Position numbers and translations under genes: made by a program
Assembly (NCBI RefSeq): GCF_003989825.1
Contig: NZ_RZHE01000006.1
Location: 186,001 to 250,000, forward strand
Length of the DNA: 64,000 nt
Reading direction: 5' to 3'
Origin: Vreelandella populi
GTDB taxonomy: Bacteria; Pseudomonadota; Gammaproteobacteria; Pseudomonadales; Halomonadaceae
Notes under the pieces: model-generated
Told to the model about the DNA's origin: nothing
Databases searched by the model: none
Seen by the model: the letters and a program-made list of their open reading frames with translations, nothing else
In this document: piece by piece, positions 41,373 through 51,877 of the stretch
How the letters are laid out: every line of letters begins with the position of its first letter
Position numbering within the stretch: the first letter of the stretch is position 1

Positions 41373-42296
41373 TTAGGTCCACATGGGTACCATGGATTCC
41401 AACACAATCACCAGGCTCATCGCGGTGATGGTCAGAATTGATACGCCAAATACACGCTTGGCCCAACGTACGTCATCATCCAGACGGTAGCCGCAGATGG
41501 CCAAGTACAGCCAATAACCACCCATGGTCAACGCGACACATAGGTAGCCGGTACCCGCCTGACTTGCCAGCACCAAGGCTAATGAGGCTGGAATAAACGC
41601 CACGATGTAGCCCAGGATATGGTGCTTGGCCCGCTTGATGCCGTGAACCACCGGCAGCACCGGAATCGAGGCACGCTGGTAATCGGCATAGCGGAAGATC
41701 GCAATCGCGTAGGAGTGCGGCATCTGCCAGAGACAGAAAATCAGCAGTAAAACGATCGCACCGCTATCGAAGGTACCCGTCACCGCGCAGTAGCCGACTA
41801 CCGGGGGCATGGCGCCTGACAGGCTACCCACGACAGTGCCGTACTCGGAGTGGCGTTTCATATAAAGGCTATACACTCCGACATAAACGCCCCACCCGAT
41901 TACCGCCAGTGCGACCGTCAAGCCATTGGTACCCAAGGCCAGACATACCACACCGCTGATACCCAGCAGTGCCGACAAACCTAAAGCTTGCGTGATAGAA
42001 ACGCTGCCCCTAACTAAAGGGCGATGGCGCGTGCGCGCCATCAGCGCATCAATATCGCGATCAATCACGTTGTTACAGGCGCAACCTGAAGCGATCACTA
42101 AAGCAATCCCCAACATGACCGAAGCAAACGTCACCAGGTCAAACTCACCATGCGCGGCTAGAAAGTAGCCACCAAGGGCGGCAATCAGATTGCCGCCGAT
42201 GATTCCTGGCTTGGTTAGCTCAAGCAAATCGTGCCACCGATTGGGCATGGTGGTTAGCCGATCATCATGTTGAGATGTAGATGCTGCATGATCCAC
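41373..42296 (-). CDS. cyoE: Protoheme IX farnesyltransferase (heme O synthase)
   Basis: A UbiA-family prenyltransferase of 307 residues with about nine helices that makes heme O for cytochrome bo3. The allylic-diphosphate site is seen as NNVIDRDIDALMARTRHRPLV, with a second DYQRASIPVLPV motif. Two starts are possible. GTG 42296, behind TAGGAGGT, would overlap cyoD by 43 bases. ATG 42248 lies 6 bases after cyoD but without a clear ribosome site. The AGGAGGT falls on conserved Gly-Gly codons of CyoD, so it may be chance. It is the last gene of the cyoABCDE operon. Confidence 0.93.
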   Translation of the reverse strand: MDHAASTSQHDDRLTTMPNRWHDLLELTKPGIIGGNLIAALGGYFLAAHGEFDLVTFASVMLGIALVIASGCACNNVIDRDIDALMARTRHRPLVRGSVSITQALGLSALLGISGVVCLALGTNGLTVALAVIGWGVYVGVYSLYMKRHSEYGTVVGSLSGAMPPVVGYCAVTGTFDSGAIVLLLIFCLWQMPHSYAIAIFRYADYQRASIPVLPVVHGIKRAKHHILGYIVAFIPASLALVLASQAGTGYLCVALTMGGYWLYLAICGYRLDDDVRWAKRVFGVSILTITAMSLVIVLESMVPMWT

Positions 42297-42577
42297 AGCG
42301 AACCTCCTACCACCAGGGCGAGAATCGACACCGTGAAGACGAAGGACAGCATGTTCCAGCCCTCTTCAGTCTTGAAGTCCAAGTGCATGAACATCACAAG
42401 CTGAACCAGGATCTGCAATATGGCTGTTACAACAATGATACCCACGTTTACTGGCAGGCTGAACAAGCCCAGCATGACAGCGCCAAAGGGAATAATGGTC
42501 AGTACCAGAGAAAGGATAAGACCTATAACGTAGGACTTTACCGATCCGTGGCTGGATGATTGGCTAGAAGAGCTCAT
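42254..42577 (-). CDS. cyoD: Cytochrome bo3 ubiquinol oxidase subunit IV
   Basis: A 107-residue subunit IV with three membrane helices (VIGLILSLVLTIIPFGAVML, VGIIVVTAILQILVQLVMFMHL, FTVSILALVVGGSLWIMQHL), the standard CyoD layout. It stabilises the oxidase during assembly. Its start is 2 bases from the cyoC stop, and its end runs into the alternative start of cyoE. The NMM motif near the C terminus is typical. Confidence 0.95.
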   Translation of the reverse strand: MSSSSQSSSHGSVKSYVIGLILSLVLTIIPFGAVMLGLFSLPVNVGIIVVTAILQILVQLVMFMHLDFKTEEGWNMLSFVFTVSILALVVGGSLWIMQHLHLNMMIG

Positions 42578-42578
42578 A

Positions 42579-43190
42579 TCACAGCACTCCCATCAGGTAG
42601 ACGAAGGAGAATACACAGATCCAGACGATATCCAGGAAGTGCCAGAATAGGCTCAGGCACAGGATACGCGGACGCGTCACATCATTCAGCCCTTTGGTCG
42701 ACAGCTGGACCAGCATCACCAGAATCCAAATCATACCGAACAATACGTGCAGACCGTGGGTACCTACCAGCGTAAAGAACGCTGACAGGAAGGCGCTGCG
42801 ATCCGGGCCCCAACCCTCATGGATAAAGTGATGGAATTCGTAGACCTCCATCCCCAAAAAGCCAAGACCCAGGATAAAGGTAATAGCCAGCCACATTTTC
42901 ACCTGGCCAACGCGATTGGCATTCATTGCCAATACGCCCATACCAAAGGTGAAGCTACTGATCAACAGGGCAAACGTACCGCCAAGGATCAAAGGTAGTT
43001 CAAAAATATCCGCGCCGGTCGGTCCACCTGCCGTGCCCCTCATGAGCACGGCGTAGGTAGCGAACAGTGACCCGAAGATCACCAAATCGCTCATTAAGTA
43101 GACCCAGAAACCAAATACCTTGGTAGCACCAGCATCGTGATGCTCATGCTCATCGGCATGAGCATCGTGATGTAGCGTTTCAGTCGCCAT
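42579..43190 (-). CDS. cyoC: Cytochrome bo3 ubiquinol oxidase subunit III
   Basis: A 203-residue subunit III with five membrane helices. The N-terminal tail is rich in His, Asp and Glu ([15 protein letters not shown]), as in other CyoC proteins. [26 protein letters not shown] and the closing [28 protein letters not shown] segment match the family. The start codon shares a base with the cyoB stop (TAATG), so translation is coupled. Confidence 0.96.
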   Translation of the reverse strand: MATETLHHDAHADEHEHHDAGATKVFGFWVYLMSDLVIFGSLFATYAVLMRGTAGGPTGADIFELPLILGGTFALLISSFTFGMGVLAMNANRVGQVKMWLAITFILGLGFLGMEVYEFHHFIHEGWGPDRSAFLSAFFTLVGTHGLHVLFGMIWILVMLVQLSTKGLNDVTRPRILCLSLFWHFLDIVWICVFSFVYLMGVL

Positions 43191-45166
43191 TACGCTTGCG
43201 CCTCCACACGTTGTTGATGGGCACGCTCGATCCGCTCGACTTCGGCAGCCGGTACGTAGTAATCGATATCGTCGTTAAACACCCGACCCAGGAAGCTCAC
43301 CAGCATGCCTACAGCGCTAAACGCAGCAAGCCACCAGATGTGCCATACCATGGCGAAACCAAAGATCATCGCAAAAATACTGATGATAGGTCCTGCCGCA
43401 GTGTTCTTCGGCATATGAATATCGGTGTAAGGTGTATTTTCCAACTGCTCGTTGCTACGCTGCTTTTGCGACCAGAAGCTGTCGATATCGCCAACTACCG
43501 GCAAACGCGCAAAGTTGTAGAACGGTGCAGGAGATGAAGTAGACCACTCAAGCGTACGGCCATCCCAAGGATCACCCGTTACATCTTCATAGGCCTTGCG
43601 ATTACGCGTACTGATAACGATCTGGATCACTGTACATGCGATACCCGCCATAATGATCAACGCACCAACAAACGCGATAATCATGTACGGCTGCCATTCA
43701 GCGTTCGGGTACGACTGCATACGACGCACGGCACCGTAGAAGGCCAGGATATACGGCGGGATAAACGCAACGTAGAAGCCAATCAACCAGCACCAGAAGG
43801 CACGTTTGCCCCACTTCTCATCCAGTACAAAGCCAAAGGCTTTCGGGAACCAGTAAGTCAGACCCGCCATCATACCGAACACCACACCACCGATAATAAC
43901 GTTGTGGAAGTGAGCGATAACAAACAGACTGTTGTGCAGCACGAAGTTCGCCGCCGGCAGTGCCAGCATTACACCCGTCATACCACCGATGGTAAAGGTG
44001 ATGATAAAGCCAAGCGTCCACAGTACCGGTGAGGTCAGTTCCAGACGACCACGGAAGATAGTGAAGATCCAGTTAAAGACTTTCACACCGGTCGGGATCG
44101 CAATAATCATCGTCATGATGCCGAAGAAGGCATTGACGTTGGCCCCTGCACCCATGGTGAAGAAGTGGTGCAACCAAACGATGAACGACAGTACAGTAAT
44201 GGCAATCGTTGCCCACACCATGGTGTGGTAACCGAACAGGCGCTTGCGTGCAAAGGTGGCAATTACTTCAGAGAACACACCGAAGGCTGGCAGAATCAGG
44301 ATATAAACTTCAGGGTGACCCCATGCCCAGATCAGGTTGACGTACATCATGACGTTGCCGCCCATGTCGTTCGTGAAGAAGTTCATCCCCAGGTAACGGT
44401 CAAGGGTCAACATGGCCACGGTAGCGGTCAGGATCGGGAAAGAAGCAATGATCAGTACGTTGGAGCACAGTGCGGTCCAGGTAAAGATCGGCATGCGGAA
44501 CAGGGTCATGCCCTTGGTGCGCATTTTCAGGATAGTAACGAAGAAGTTGATACCCGACAGCGTGGTACCTATCCCGGATATCTGCAACGCCCATATCCAG
44601 TAATCGACCCCTACCCCGGGACTGTACTCTATCCCCGATAATGGCGCATAAGCCAGCCACCCTGTAGTGGCAAACTCACCGACGAACAAAGAGATATTGA
44701 TCAGGATGGCCGAAACTGCAAACAGCCAGAAGCTCAGGTTGTTCAAGAACGGGAACGCAACGTCGCGCGCACCGATCTGCAGCGGCACCACCAGGTTCAT
44801 TAGGCCGACAACCATTGGCATGGCGACGAAGAAGATCATGATAACGCCATGGGCGGTAAAGATCTGGTCATAATGGTCAGGCGGCAGAATGCCTGCCGAG
44901 CCACCAGCCGCTATCGCCTGCTGGGTACGCATCATCAAGGCATCCGCAAAACCACGCATCAGCATGATCAGCGCCACAATGAAATACATGATACCGATTT
45001 TTTTATGGTCAACTGAGGTGAACCAATCGTTCCACAGCCAGCCCCACTTACGGAAATAGGTCAACGCGCCCAACAACGCCGCGCCGCCTAGAATTCCCAC
45101 GATACCCGCTATCACCAGAATGGGTTCGTGGAGAGGAAAGGCCTCTAAGCTTAGTTTACCGAACAC
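43190..45166 (-). CDS. cyoB: Cytochrome bo3 ubiquinol oxidase subunit I
   Basis: A 658-residue heme-copper oxidase subunit I that carries low-spin heme b, heme o3 and CuB and pumps protons. Visible ligand regions: [11 protein letters not shown] for a low-spin heme histidine, [22 protein letters not shown] holding the CuB histidine and cross-linked tyrosine, [11 protein letters not shown] for two further CuB histidines, and [17 protein letters not shown] for the heme histidines. Length fits CyoB with its extra N- and C-terminal helices. It lies between cyoA (3-base gap) and cyoC (1-base overlap). Confidence 0.97.
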   Translation of the reverse strand: MFGKLSLEAFPLHEPILVIAGIVGILGGAALLGALTYFRKWGWLWNDWFTSVDHKKIGIMYFIVALIMLMRGFADALMMRTQQAIAAGGSAGILPPDHYDQIFTAHGVIMIFFVAMPMVVGLMNLVVPLQIGARDVAFPFLNNLSFWLFAVSAILINISLFVGEFATTGWLAYAPLSGIEYSPGVGVDYWIWALQISGIGTTLSGINFFVTILKMRTKGMTLFRMPIFTWTALCSNVLIIASFPILTATVAMLTLDRYLGMNFFTNDMGGNVMMYVNLIWAWGHPEVYILILPAFGVFSEVIATFARKRLFGYHTMVWATIAITVLSFIVWLHHFFTMGAGANVNAFFGIMTMIIAIPTGVKVFNWIFTIFRGRLELTSPVLWTLGFIITFTIGGMTGVMLALPAANFVLHNSLFVIAHFHNVIIGGVVFGMMAGLTYWFPKAFGFVLDEKWGKRAFWCWLIGFYVAFIPPYILAFYGAVRRMQSYPNAEWQPYMIIAFVGALIIMAGIACTVIQIVISTRNRKAYEDVTGDPWDGRTLEWSTSSPAPFYNFARLPVVGDIDSFWSQKQRSNEQLENTPYTDIHMPKNTAAGPIISIFAMIFGFAMVWHIWWLAAFSAVGMLVSFLGRVFNDDIDYYVPAAEVERIERAHQQRVEAQA

Positions 45167-45168
45167 GG

Positions 45169-46155
45169 TTATTCTCCCGCCTCATTGCTGACGGTTTGGC
45201 CATCCTCGGCCTCTCCATCTGCTTGGTTGTCGGTCGTTTGATAGGCTTCATTGCTATCGATTGCTGGCGCGCGAGGCGCATCCTGAGTGTCGGTGTCAGG
45301 GTCGCTGCCGGTATGGAAGCTGGACACCAAGCGCTCATAGAATTCAGGTGTTACGTCAGAGAAGTACTCAACGGGATGGAACGACGAACGCTCCGCCAGT
45401 TCAGAGTACCCTTCTGGATAGGTCAGCGTATCAGATGACTGCGCAACTTCAGCAACCCAGGCGTCAAAGTCAGCGTCTGAGGTGACGTGAGCATCAAAAA
45501 TCATGCCGGCGAAGCCAGCACCGCTATAGTTGGTCGAACGACCACCATAAGTGCCAATTTCGTTTGCCTGAAGATGAACGTCGTTATCCATTCCGGCCAT
45601 GGCGTAGATTTGGCTGCCCAGTTGAGGAATGAAGAAGGAGTTCATTACTGAACCTGAGCTCACGCGGAAACGAACGGGCGTATCCACCGGGAAGGCAACT
45701 TCATTTACCGTTGCAATGCCTTGCTCGGGATAGATAAACAGCCATTTCCAGTCGAGTGCCACGGCCTGGATTTCAAGCTCGGCCACGTCGCTTTCAAGCG
45801 CACGGTGAGGATCAAGGTCGTGCGAGCTTTTCCAGGTAATCACGCCCAGAATGGCGACGATGACGACCGGAACCAGCCAGACAATAGCTTCGATCCAGTT
45901 AGAGTGCGCCCAGTCGGGCAGGTATTCAGCCATCGTATTGCTACGGCGATAGTACCAACCAAACACTATCGTCATGACAATAACGGGGATGACCACGATC
46001 AGCATCAGGCCAAAAGAACTCAAAATCAGTGAACGCTGGGTTTCACCGACCACGCCTTTTGGGTCCATCAAGGCCGAGCTACAGCCTGCGAGCAGCAAGC
46101 AAAGCGCAATGAGCACCAGAGTGCCTGTCCTGCGCCAGTAGGAAGGTTGTTGCAT
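45169..46155 (-). CDS. cyoA: Cytochrome bo3 ubiquinol oxidase subunit II
   Basis: A 328-residue subunit II with a lipoprotein signal ([11 protein letters not shown]), two membrane helices and a periplasmic cupredoxin domain. The CuA ligands of cytochrome c oxidases are replaced ([17 protein letters not shown]), as expected for a quinol oxidase. After the COX-ARM region a long acidic tail (about 285-328) is rich in Asp, Glu and Gln, unlike compact enterobacterial CyoA. It is the first gene of cyoABCDE, so its upstream region 46156-46431 should hold the operon promoter. Confidence 0.95.
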   Translation of the reverse strand: MQQPSYWRRTGTLVLIALCLLLAGCSSALMDPKGVVGETQRSLILSSFGLMLIVVIPVIVMTIVFGWYYRRSNTMAEYLPDWAHSNWIEAIVWLVPVVIVAILGVITWKSSHDLDPHRALESDVAELEIQAVALDWKWLFIYPEQGIATVNEVAFPVDTPVRFRVSSGSVMNSFFIPQLGSQIYAMAGMDNDVHLQANEIGTYGGRSTNYSGAGFAGMIFDAHVTSDADFDAWVAEVAQSSDTLTYPEGYSELAERSSFHPVEYFSDVTPEFYERLVSSFHTGSDPDTDTQDAPRAPAIDSNEAYQTTDNQADGEAEDGQTVSNEAGE

Positions 46156-46431
46156 GGTGCGATCTCGTCAGAGTTGCGTTACAAAACTAGCCGCCACACA
46201 GCAAGCCAAACGTTATGCCATATGCCAACTAACTATCACCCCATACTTTTCCCAAAACACTCCACCAGCATGAACTGCCTTTGCTCCGGGAAAAATATGC
46301 GCTACCGGGGTAGGAAGCAGGTAGCGGATTGAGCCGACATCCTAACATGAAGGAGGCCAGTTCTAACTGGCGTATTTTCCTTTGATCTAAACAGCGAAGC
46401 AAAGCGACGATTTGACGCACCCGGGTGCGAC
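46156..46431. promoter_or_regulatory. Control region upstream of cyo
   Basis: About 275 bases between cyoA and the end of the deoR-type gene, which is on the same strand. It should hold the cyo promoter and the deoR terminator. A perfect 14-bp palindrome CGCACCCGGGTGCG lies at 46416-46429, immediately after the deoR stop, and may be a terminator or binding site. No clear FNR or ArcA box was found. Confidence 0.4.
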
Positions 46432-47229
46432 CTAAGGGTGTGACATCTGGCAGATTGAGGCGGGAGGTGAGCTGACCAGAAGCGTCTGCCCGGTAAAGCG
46501 GGCGAGCAGCTCAGGTGCGCACCCTTCATTAGTCACGATTGTGTCGAAATCGTTCAATGAAGCGAAGTAGGCCGGACGTACAACCCCGAACTTGCTCGCA
46601 TCAACGACCAGAAAACGCTGCAACGCCGAGGCAATGGCCGCCTGTTTGGGGGCGACCTCATGAAAATGGAAACAGCTGACGCCACGCCCACAGTCGACCC
46701 CGGCGGCTGAGATAAACGCCTTATTGATACCGATTCGCTCGATGGCGCCCTGTACATCGTCACTATCAAACGACTGAGACGCAGCGCAGTAGACCCCACC
46801 CAGAAGAATAAGACGCACGTTGGGCAACGTGGCAACCGACGAAGCAACGTTAAGTGCGTACGTGACGATCGTCAGCTCGGCAAAACGGCCAAGCTGGCCC
46901 AACAGAGGAATCAGCGTCGAGCCACAGTCGATAAACAGCGTATCGCCCTCTTCGATGGCGCTTGCCGCGCGTTCACACAGGGCGTGCTTCACCGCACAGT
47001 GGCTGGCCTGCTGCTCGTTGAGATCATACACCGGCGTAACGCCTGGGTAGCGGGTCATCACCAGCCGCCCCCCAAGCAGCGTCATCGACGAAGGCTGCGT
47101 TGAAAGGTCGCGACGTATGGTCATTTCCGAAACGCCGCACAAGATGGCGGCATCGCGCAGATGCAGCGTACCGCCACCGGCAAGCGTTTCCTCAAGTAGG
47201 TTCAGGCGCTGGGCACTGCGGTCGTTCAT
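46432..47229 (-). CDS. deoR: DeoR-family repressor of the deo locus
   Basis: A 265-residue DeoR-type regulator. The N-terminal helix-turn-helix is LHLRDAAILCGVSEMTIRRDLSTQPSSMTLLGGRLVM. The C-terminal sugar-phosphate sensor domain shows IEEGDTLFIDCGSTLIPLLGQL, VRLILLGGVYCAASQSFDSDDV, INKAFISAAGVDCGRGVSC and KFGVVRPAYFASLNDFDTIVTNEG. It is divergent from tsx-nupC-deoCABD-cdd, and an operator like that of E. coli DeoR lies between them. Deoxyribose 5-phosphate is the likely inducer, by family precedent. Confidence 0.93.
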   Translation of the reverse strand: MNDRSAQRLNLLEETLAGGGTLHLRDAAILCGVSEMTIRRDLSTQPSSMTLLGGRLVMTRYPGVTPVYDLNEQQASHCAVKHALCERAASAIEEGDTLFIDCGSTLIPLLGQLGRFAELTIVTYALNVASSVATLPNVRLILLGGVYCAASQSFDSDDVQGAIERIGINKAFISAAGVDCGRGVSCFHFHEVAPKQAAIASALQRFLVVDASKFGVVRPAYFASLNDFDTIVTNEGCAPELLARFTGQTLLVSSPPASICQMSHP

Positions 47230-47428
47230 GCAGAGCTCTCCTTACAGGGCGTTATTATGCGTTTTTTATAATGTTGCGCGAGCGGCCACGCAATTACCAT
47301 CTCTTTTAAAGGCAGGGCTTTTCCCGCGCTTTACCAAGCACTTGCCCTCTCCCCCACCCAAGAGCTGCCGCATTTAAATAACGTTAGTCAGCTTTGTTAT
47401 AAATCGACGTTAAAAAAATAACACGCAA

Positions 47429-47444
47429 TGTTATAATTCTAACA
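47429..47444 (+). promoter_or_regulatory. DeoR operator
   Basis: TGTTATAATTCTAACA matches the E. coli deo operator palindrome TGTTAGAATTCTAACA at 15 of 16 positions. It lies 62 bases before tsx and about 200 bases from the deoR start. A partial second copy (TGTTATAAATC) starts at 47395, and a related half (TTATAATGTT) lies near the deoR start. Confidence 0.88.
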
Positions 47445-47506
47445 GCCACGCCAGTTCACATAATTCCAATCCTGACTAAATCGTGGTTAATTTTCTTGAG
47501 GCTTAC

Positions 47507-48337
47507 ATGACGGCTCCTACTTTTATGCGTACTTCCCATCTCGCCACTCTGAGTGTCGGCGTATTAATGGCGGGTATCACCCCGGCGTTGGCAAACGACT
47601 CCCAGCCACTTCATCCGCTGTGGTCATTTGCCAACGTCTCGGTCAACTACCTGGATTGGTCCAACGGTACTGAGCGCCGCACCGCTTCAAATGCGGCCAA
47701 GAGCGACTTCACCTATGTAGAGGTAGAAGGCGGTGCCGGCTTCAGTTGGGGCGAGTTCTACGGCTTTTTTGATTTCGAAAATCCGACAAACGACCAGTTC
47801 GATCAATCAAGCGGCGGCAAGGACAACTTCCGCACGGCAGGCAAGGTAACCTCCCACATCTACCTGGGCAATAGTCCGCTATCCCTTTATGCCCACGTTT
47901 ATGATTTCCGCGACTACGGCTATGAAAGCCGCGAACAGGATCAAATTTTGGGGCTGGGATACCGCACTACTTTCGCCAACGGTTTGTGGTTCAAACCGTT
48001 TATCGGCGCCGCACGGGTACAAAGTAATAGCTACACGGGCATGAACGGTTATATGGCCGGCTGGGTCGCGGGCTATGATTTCGCCGCTTTGAATCAGAAC
48101 TTCAGCGTGACTAACTGGCACGAGCAGACCTTTGGCCGTGACGACGATTACCTGGAGCAGAACTACGTCGGCGACAAGGCGGGAAGCGTGGGCACCAATG
48201 GTGCGCTAAGCTTTTGGTGGCAGCCCACTGGCCTGATCACCACGGGCGTTCAGTATCGCTACTCCGATAACAAGCTGGGCACGCCCAACGATTATCAAAA
48301 CGCGATGATCTACTCCGTCAAGCTCAACTTACTTTAA
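47507..48337 (+). CDS. tsx: Nucleoside-specific outer-membrane channel Tsx-like
   Basis: A 276-residue outer-membrane barrel of the Tsx/OmpK family that lets nucleosides into the periplasm. ATG 47507, behind TGAGG, gives a signal peptide ([21 protein letters not shown]); GTG 47483 is a weaker alternative. Family features are seen in [36 protein letters not shown]-like strand motifs and the final strand [10 protein letters not shown]. It starts the deo operon, 35 bases before nupC, and lies directly behind the DeoR operator, consistent with induction by deoxynucleosides. Confidence 0.9.
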   Translation: MTAPTFMRTSHLATLSVGVLMAGITPALANDSQPLHPLWSFANVSVNYLDWSNGTERRTASNAAKSDFTYVEVEGGAGFSWGEFYGFFDFENPTNDQFDQSSGGKDNFRTAGKVTSHIYLGNSPLSLYAHVYDFRDYGYESREQDQILGLGYRTTFANGLWFKPFIGAARVQSNSYTGMNGYMAGWVAGYDFAALNQNFSVTNWHEQTFGRDDDYLEQNYVGDKAGSVGTNGALSFWWQPTGLITTGVQYRYSDNKLGTPNDYQNAMIYSVKLNLL

Positions 48338-48371
48338 ACGAGCCCCCCTCGCGGACTCAAAGGATCCCCAT

Positions 48372-49655
48372 ATGACACTCCTTATGAGCTTGGTTGGTAT
48401 GATCACTCTTGTGATCATCGCCCTGATCTTTTCTTATGATCGCAAGTCGATTCGCCTGCGCACGGTGCTCGGTGCCTTTGCCATTCAGGCAGGTATCGGT
48501 GCTTTTGTACTCTATGTGCCTTTTGGTCAGGCGGTTCTACAGACCATCTCCGCCGGGGTAAGTCAGGTACTGGTTTATGCCAACGACGGTATCGGTTTTC
48601 TGTTTGGCGGCCTGGCAGACGTCGATAACATCGGCTTCGTGTTTGCGATCAAGGTTCTGCCGGTCATCATTTTCTTCTCTTCGTTGATTGCCGTACTTTA
48701 CTACCTGGGCATCATGCAGTGGGTCATCCGGATTCTGGGCGGTGCCCTGCAAAAGGCGCTGGGCACTTCGCGTACTGAATCGCTTTCCGCGACGGCAAAC
48801 ATCTTTGTGGGCCAGACCGAAGCGCCGCTGGTGGTGCGTCCGTTTATCGCCCGTATGACGCCTTCCCAGCTGTTTGCGGTGATGTGCGGCGGTCTGGCAT
48901 CAGTAGCAGGTTCCGTGCTGGCAGGCTATGCCGCGCTGGGCATTCCGATGGAGTATCTGGTGGCCGCATCCTTCATGGCGGCGCCGGGTGGTCTGCTGTT
49001 TGCCAAGCTGATTATGCCGGAAACCCAGGACGCCACCGACAGCGACAGTATCTCCAGGGTCGATGAAGAGCTTCAGGAGCAGGAAGACAGGCCCACCAAC
49101 GTGCTGGACGCGGCGGCCTCCGGCGCTACATCCGGCCTGATGCTGGCGGCCAACGTAGGCGCCATGCTGCTGGCCTTTATCGGTTTGATTGCCCTGATCA
49201 ACGGTATTCTGGGCGGTGTGGGTGGCTGGTTCGGGTTTGAGTCTTTAAGCCTTGAAATGATTCTGGGCTGGCTGTTTGCGCCGCTCGCCTTCATGCTGGG
49301 TGTGCCTTGGGCAGAAGCCACGCTTGCCGGCTCCTTTATCGGCCAGAAGCTGGTGGTTAACGAGTTTGTCGCGTTTATTAATCTGGCACCCTACATTGAT
49401 GGGGAACAGGTGGTCGCCGCGACGGGTCAGTTAATGACGCCCCATACCATGGCCATCTTGTCATTCGCCTTGTGTGGCTTTGCCAACCTGTCCTCCATTG
49501 CCATTTTGTTGGGCGGATTGGGCAGCATTGCACCCACGCGTCGCGCTGAAATAGCCCGCTTTGGGGTAAAAGCCGTATTGGCCGGTACATTGTCCAATTT
49601 GATGTCCGCCTCGATTGCCGGCTTTTTCATCGCGTTAAGCAGCGTTACCAGTTAA
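48372..49655 (+). CDS. nupC: Concentrative nucleoside transporter (NupC family)
   Basis: A 427-residue inner-membrane CNT nucleoside symporter. Signatures include the [17 protein letters not shown] motif that binds nucleoside, [23 protein letters not shown], and [25 protein letters not shown] near the end, followed by [24 protein letters not shown] charged loop (about 215-245, rich in Asp, Glu and Gln) separates the helices. It is the second gene of the deo operon and complements the outer-membrane Tsx channel. ATG follows AAAGGATCCC. Confidence 0.95.
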   Translation: MTLLMSLVGMITLVIIALIFSYDRKSIRLRTVLGAFAIQAGIGAFVLYVPFGQAVLQTISAGVSQVLVYANDGIGFLFGGLADVDNIGFVFAIKVLPVIIFFSSLIAVLYYLGIMQWVIRILGGALQKALGTSRTESLSATANIFVGQTEAPLVVRPFIARMTPSQLFAVMCGGLASVAGSVLAGYAALGIPMEYLVAASFMAAPGGLLFAKLIMPETQDATDSDSISRVDEELQEQEDRPTNVLDAAASGATSGLMLAANVGAMLLAFIGLIALINGILGGVGGWFGFESLSLEMILGWLFAPLAFMLGVPWAEATLAGSFIGQKLVVNEFVAFINLAPYIDGEQVVAATGQLMTPHTMAILSFALCGFANLSSIAILLGGLGSIAPTRRAEIARFGVKAVLAGTLSNLMSASIAGFFIALSSVTS

Positions 49656-49670
49656 TTCTGTCTAACGTCC

Positions 49671-49700
49671 CGGGCACTGTGCGGTTTTGTGCAGTGCCCG
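49671..49700 (+). terminator. Intra-operon hairpin between nupC and deoC
   Basis: Perfect 9-bp arms CGGGCACTG and CAGTGCCCG, followed by TTTATATTTT, 15 bases after the nupC stop. As the deo genes continue downstream it may attenuate transcription between transport and catabolic genes. Confidence 0.75.
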
Positions 49701-49728
49701 TTTATATTTTCTGATTTGCGAGAACTTC

Positions 49729-50520
49729 ATGACCGCTTCTACTTCGATTGAACTTAACCAGGCTGCCCGCCAGGCGTTATCCCTGATGGATTTAACCAGC
49801 CTGAACGACAGCGATACCGACGCGACCATCGAAGCACTTTGCCAGCAGCTTAAAACGCCTTACGGCAACCCGGCGGCCGTGTGCGTCTATCCGCAGTTCA
49901 TTGTGACCGCTCAGCGTGCACTCACTGCCCACAAATTAAACGAGCTGGTAAAAATCGCCACAGTCACCAACTTCCCGGATGGCGGTGACGACATCATGGT
50001 TGCCGCCCGTGAAACCCGCGATGCGGTTGCCTCGGGCGCCCATGAGGTTGACGTGGTTTTCCCCTACCGCGCACTCATTGCGGGCGACGAAGAAACCGGG
50101 CTTGAGCTGGTTGAAATGTGCAAAGCCGCCTGTGCGGGCCAGGCCCAGTTAAAAGTCATCATTGAGTCAGGCGAGCTCAAGGAGCCAGCGCTTATCAAAC
50201 GCGCCAGCGAGCTTGCCATTCAAGGTGGCGCCGACTTTATTAAAACCTCTACCGGCAAGGTGGCCACCAACGCCACGTTGGAAGCCGCAGAGATTATGCT
50301 GAATGCCATTAAGGCAAGCGGCAAAGACGTTGGCTTTAAAGCCGCAGGTGGCGTACGCACCACAGAAGAAGCCGCTGAGTACCTGGCGCTAGCGAGCAAG
50401 ATCATGGGTAGCGCCTGGGTAACCCCTGCGCACTTTCGCTTTGGCGCATCGAGCCTTTTAGGCAATTTACTGAACACACTGGGCGGCGTAGAAAGCGCGG
50501 CACCACAAGGAGGCTACTAA
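49729..50520 (+). CDS. deoC: Deoxyribose-phosphate aldolase
   Basis: A 263-residue aldolase that splits deoxyribose 5-phosphate into glyceraldehyde 3-phosphate and acetaldehyde. The Schiff-base lysine is in [12 protein letters not shown] (Lys172) and the second active-site lysine in [10 protein letters not shown] (Lys204). [11 protein letters not shown] and [11 protein letters not shown] are also conserved. Its length is that of the E. coli-type enzyme. I start at ATG 49729; the frame opening at 49687 would run through the terminator hairpin. deoA starts 1 base after its stop. Confidence 0.97.
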   Translation: MTASTSIELNQAARQALSLMDLTSLNDSDTDATIEALCQQLKTPYGNPAAVCVYPQFIVTAQRALTAHKLNELVKIATVTNFPDGGDDIMVAARETRDAVASGAHEVDVVFPYRALIAGDEETGLELVEMCKAACAGQAQLKVIIESGELKEPALIKRASELAIQGGADFIKTSTGKVATNATLEAAEIMLNAIKASGKDVGFKAAGGVRTTEEAAEYLALASKIMGSAWVTPAHFRFGASSLLGNLLNTLGGVESAAPQGGY

Positions 50521-50521
50521 T

Positions 50522-51850
50522 ATGCTCCCGCAGGAACTGATTCGTTTAAAGCGTGATGGCAACCCGCTGGCAGCGGCAGATATCAAAACGTTCATTCAGG
50601 GCATTGCCGATGACCGTATCAGCGACGCTCAGATCGGCGCCTTCACCATGGCGGTATTTCTTAACGGCATGAACCGCGAGGAAGTCGTGGCCCTGACCAC
50701 CGCCACGCGTGATTCAGGTCACGTCATGCAGTGGGACTCGCTCAATTTGCCAGGACCGGTTGTGGATAAACATTCCACCGGCGGCGTGGGTGATCTGGTG
50801 TCATTAGTGCTCGGCCCATGGGTTGCGGCATGTGGCGCGTTTGTACCCATGATTTCAGGCCGTGGCCTTGGCCACACCGGCGGTACGCTGGACAAGCTTG
50901 AGTCGATCCCCGGCTACGACCCCTACCCTGCCCCTGAGCGCTTTGGCGATGTAGTGAAGTCCACCGGCGTTGCGATTATCGGCCAGACCGGCAACCTGGC
51001 ACCGGCGGATAAGCGCATTTACGGTGTGCGTGACGTCACCGCGACGGTTGAGTCCATTCCGCTGATCACTGCTTCCATTCTGGGTAAGAAGCTTGCCTCC
51101 GGCCTTGATGCACTGGTCATGGATGTCAAAGTCGGCAGTGGCGCGTTTATGCCCACCACGGAAAAGTCCCACGAACTTGCCAAAAGCATCGCCTCGGTTG
51201 CTACCCAGGCCGGCACACCGACGACAGCGCTTTTGACCGATATGAGCCAGCCGCTGGCACCGTGTGCGGGCAACGCGATCGAAATTGTTGAGACGCTGGA
51301 GCTGCTGCGCGGCGAGCGCCCCAACAGCCGCGTAATGCAGGTCACCCGTGAGCTGGCCGTGGAAATGCTCATGGCAGGCAAACTGGCGAAAAGCCGTGAT
51401 GACGCCCTGAGCCAGCTTGAAAAAGCCCTGACCTCGGGTGCGGCAGCCGAAGTATTCGCGCGCATGGTGCGCGAGCTGGGCGGCCCGGGTGACTTTATGG
51501 AGCGCTCCGACAGTTACCTTGCCAAAGCCAACGTGGTTAAACCCGTGTATGCCGAGCAGTCGGGCAATGTACTGCGCATCGATACCCGCGCAGTGGGCAT
51601 GAGTGTGGTGGAGCTGGGCGGCGGTCGCCTGCGTAACGACGCTAGTATCGATCATAGCGTGGGCTTCAGAGCCATTGCCGAGCTAGGCACCCAGGTAGAT
51701 AGCCAGCAGCCGCTAGCCTTCGTTCACGCGCGTAGCGATGAACAGGCTGACCGCGCCGCTGCCCAGCTGCGTGCTGCCATCACTATTGGCACGGGTGAAG
51801 CGACGATTGATTCACTGCTCCAGGAAACTTATCGCGGTGAAGAGCTTTAA
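50522..51850 (+). CDS. deoA: Thymidine phosphorylase
   Basis: A 442-residue pyrimidine-nucleoside phosphorylase. It cleaves thymidine or deoxyuridine with phosphate to give deoxyribose 1-phosphate. The signature region VDKHSTGGVGDLVSLVLGPWVAACG is intact. The GRGLGHTGGTLDKLESIPG loop and the C-terminal domain with GMSVVELGGGRLRNDASIDHSVGF are also present. It starts 1 base after the deoC stop, with AGGAGG in the deoC end as ribosome site. Confidence 0.97.
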   Translation: MLPQELIRLKRDGNPLAAADIKTFIQGIADDRISDAQIGAFTMAVFLNGMNREEVVALTTATRDSGHVMQWDSLNLPGPVVDKHSTGGVGDLVSLVLGPWVAACGAFVPMISGRGLGHTGGTLDKLESIPGYDPYPAPERFGDVVKSTGVAIIGQTGNLAPADKRIYGVRDVTATVESIPLITASILGKKLASGLDALVMDVKVGSGAFMPTTEKSHELAKSIASVATQAGTPTTALLTDMSQPLAPCAGNAIEIVETLELLRGERPNSRVMQVTRELAVEMLMAGKLAKSRDDALSQLEKALTSGAAAEVFARMVRELGGPGDFMERSDSYLAKANVVKPVYAEQSGNVLRIDTRAVGMSVVELGGGRLRNDASIDHSVGFRAIAELGTQVDSQQPLAFVHARSDEQADRAAAQLRAAITIGTGEATIDSLLQETYRGEEL

Positions 51851-51877
51851 TTAGCACCGTCTGACGAGGAAAACGCC

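Noticed and set aside
43190..46155. Long plus-strand frames opposite the cyo genes (for example 44165-44641)
   Set aside because: They are mirror frames of strongly conserved oxidase genes and show no protein-family features.
50855..51655. A 266-codon minus-strand frame opposite deoA
   Set aside because: It lies wholly inside deoA, whose conserved motifs are in the other frame; His-rich composition is a codon-shadow effect.
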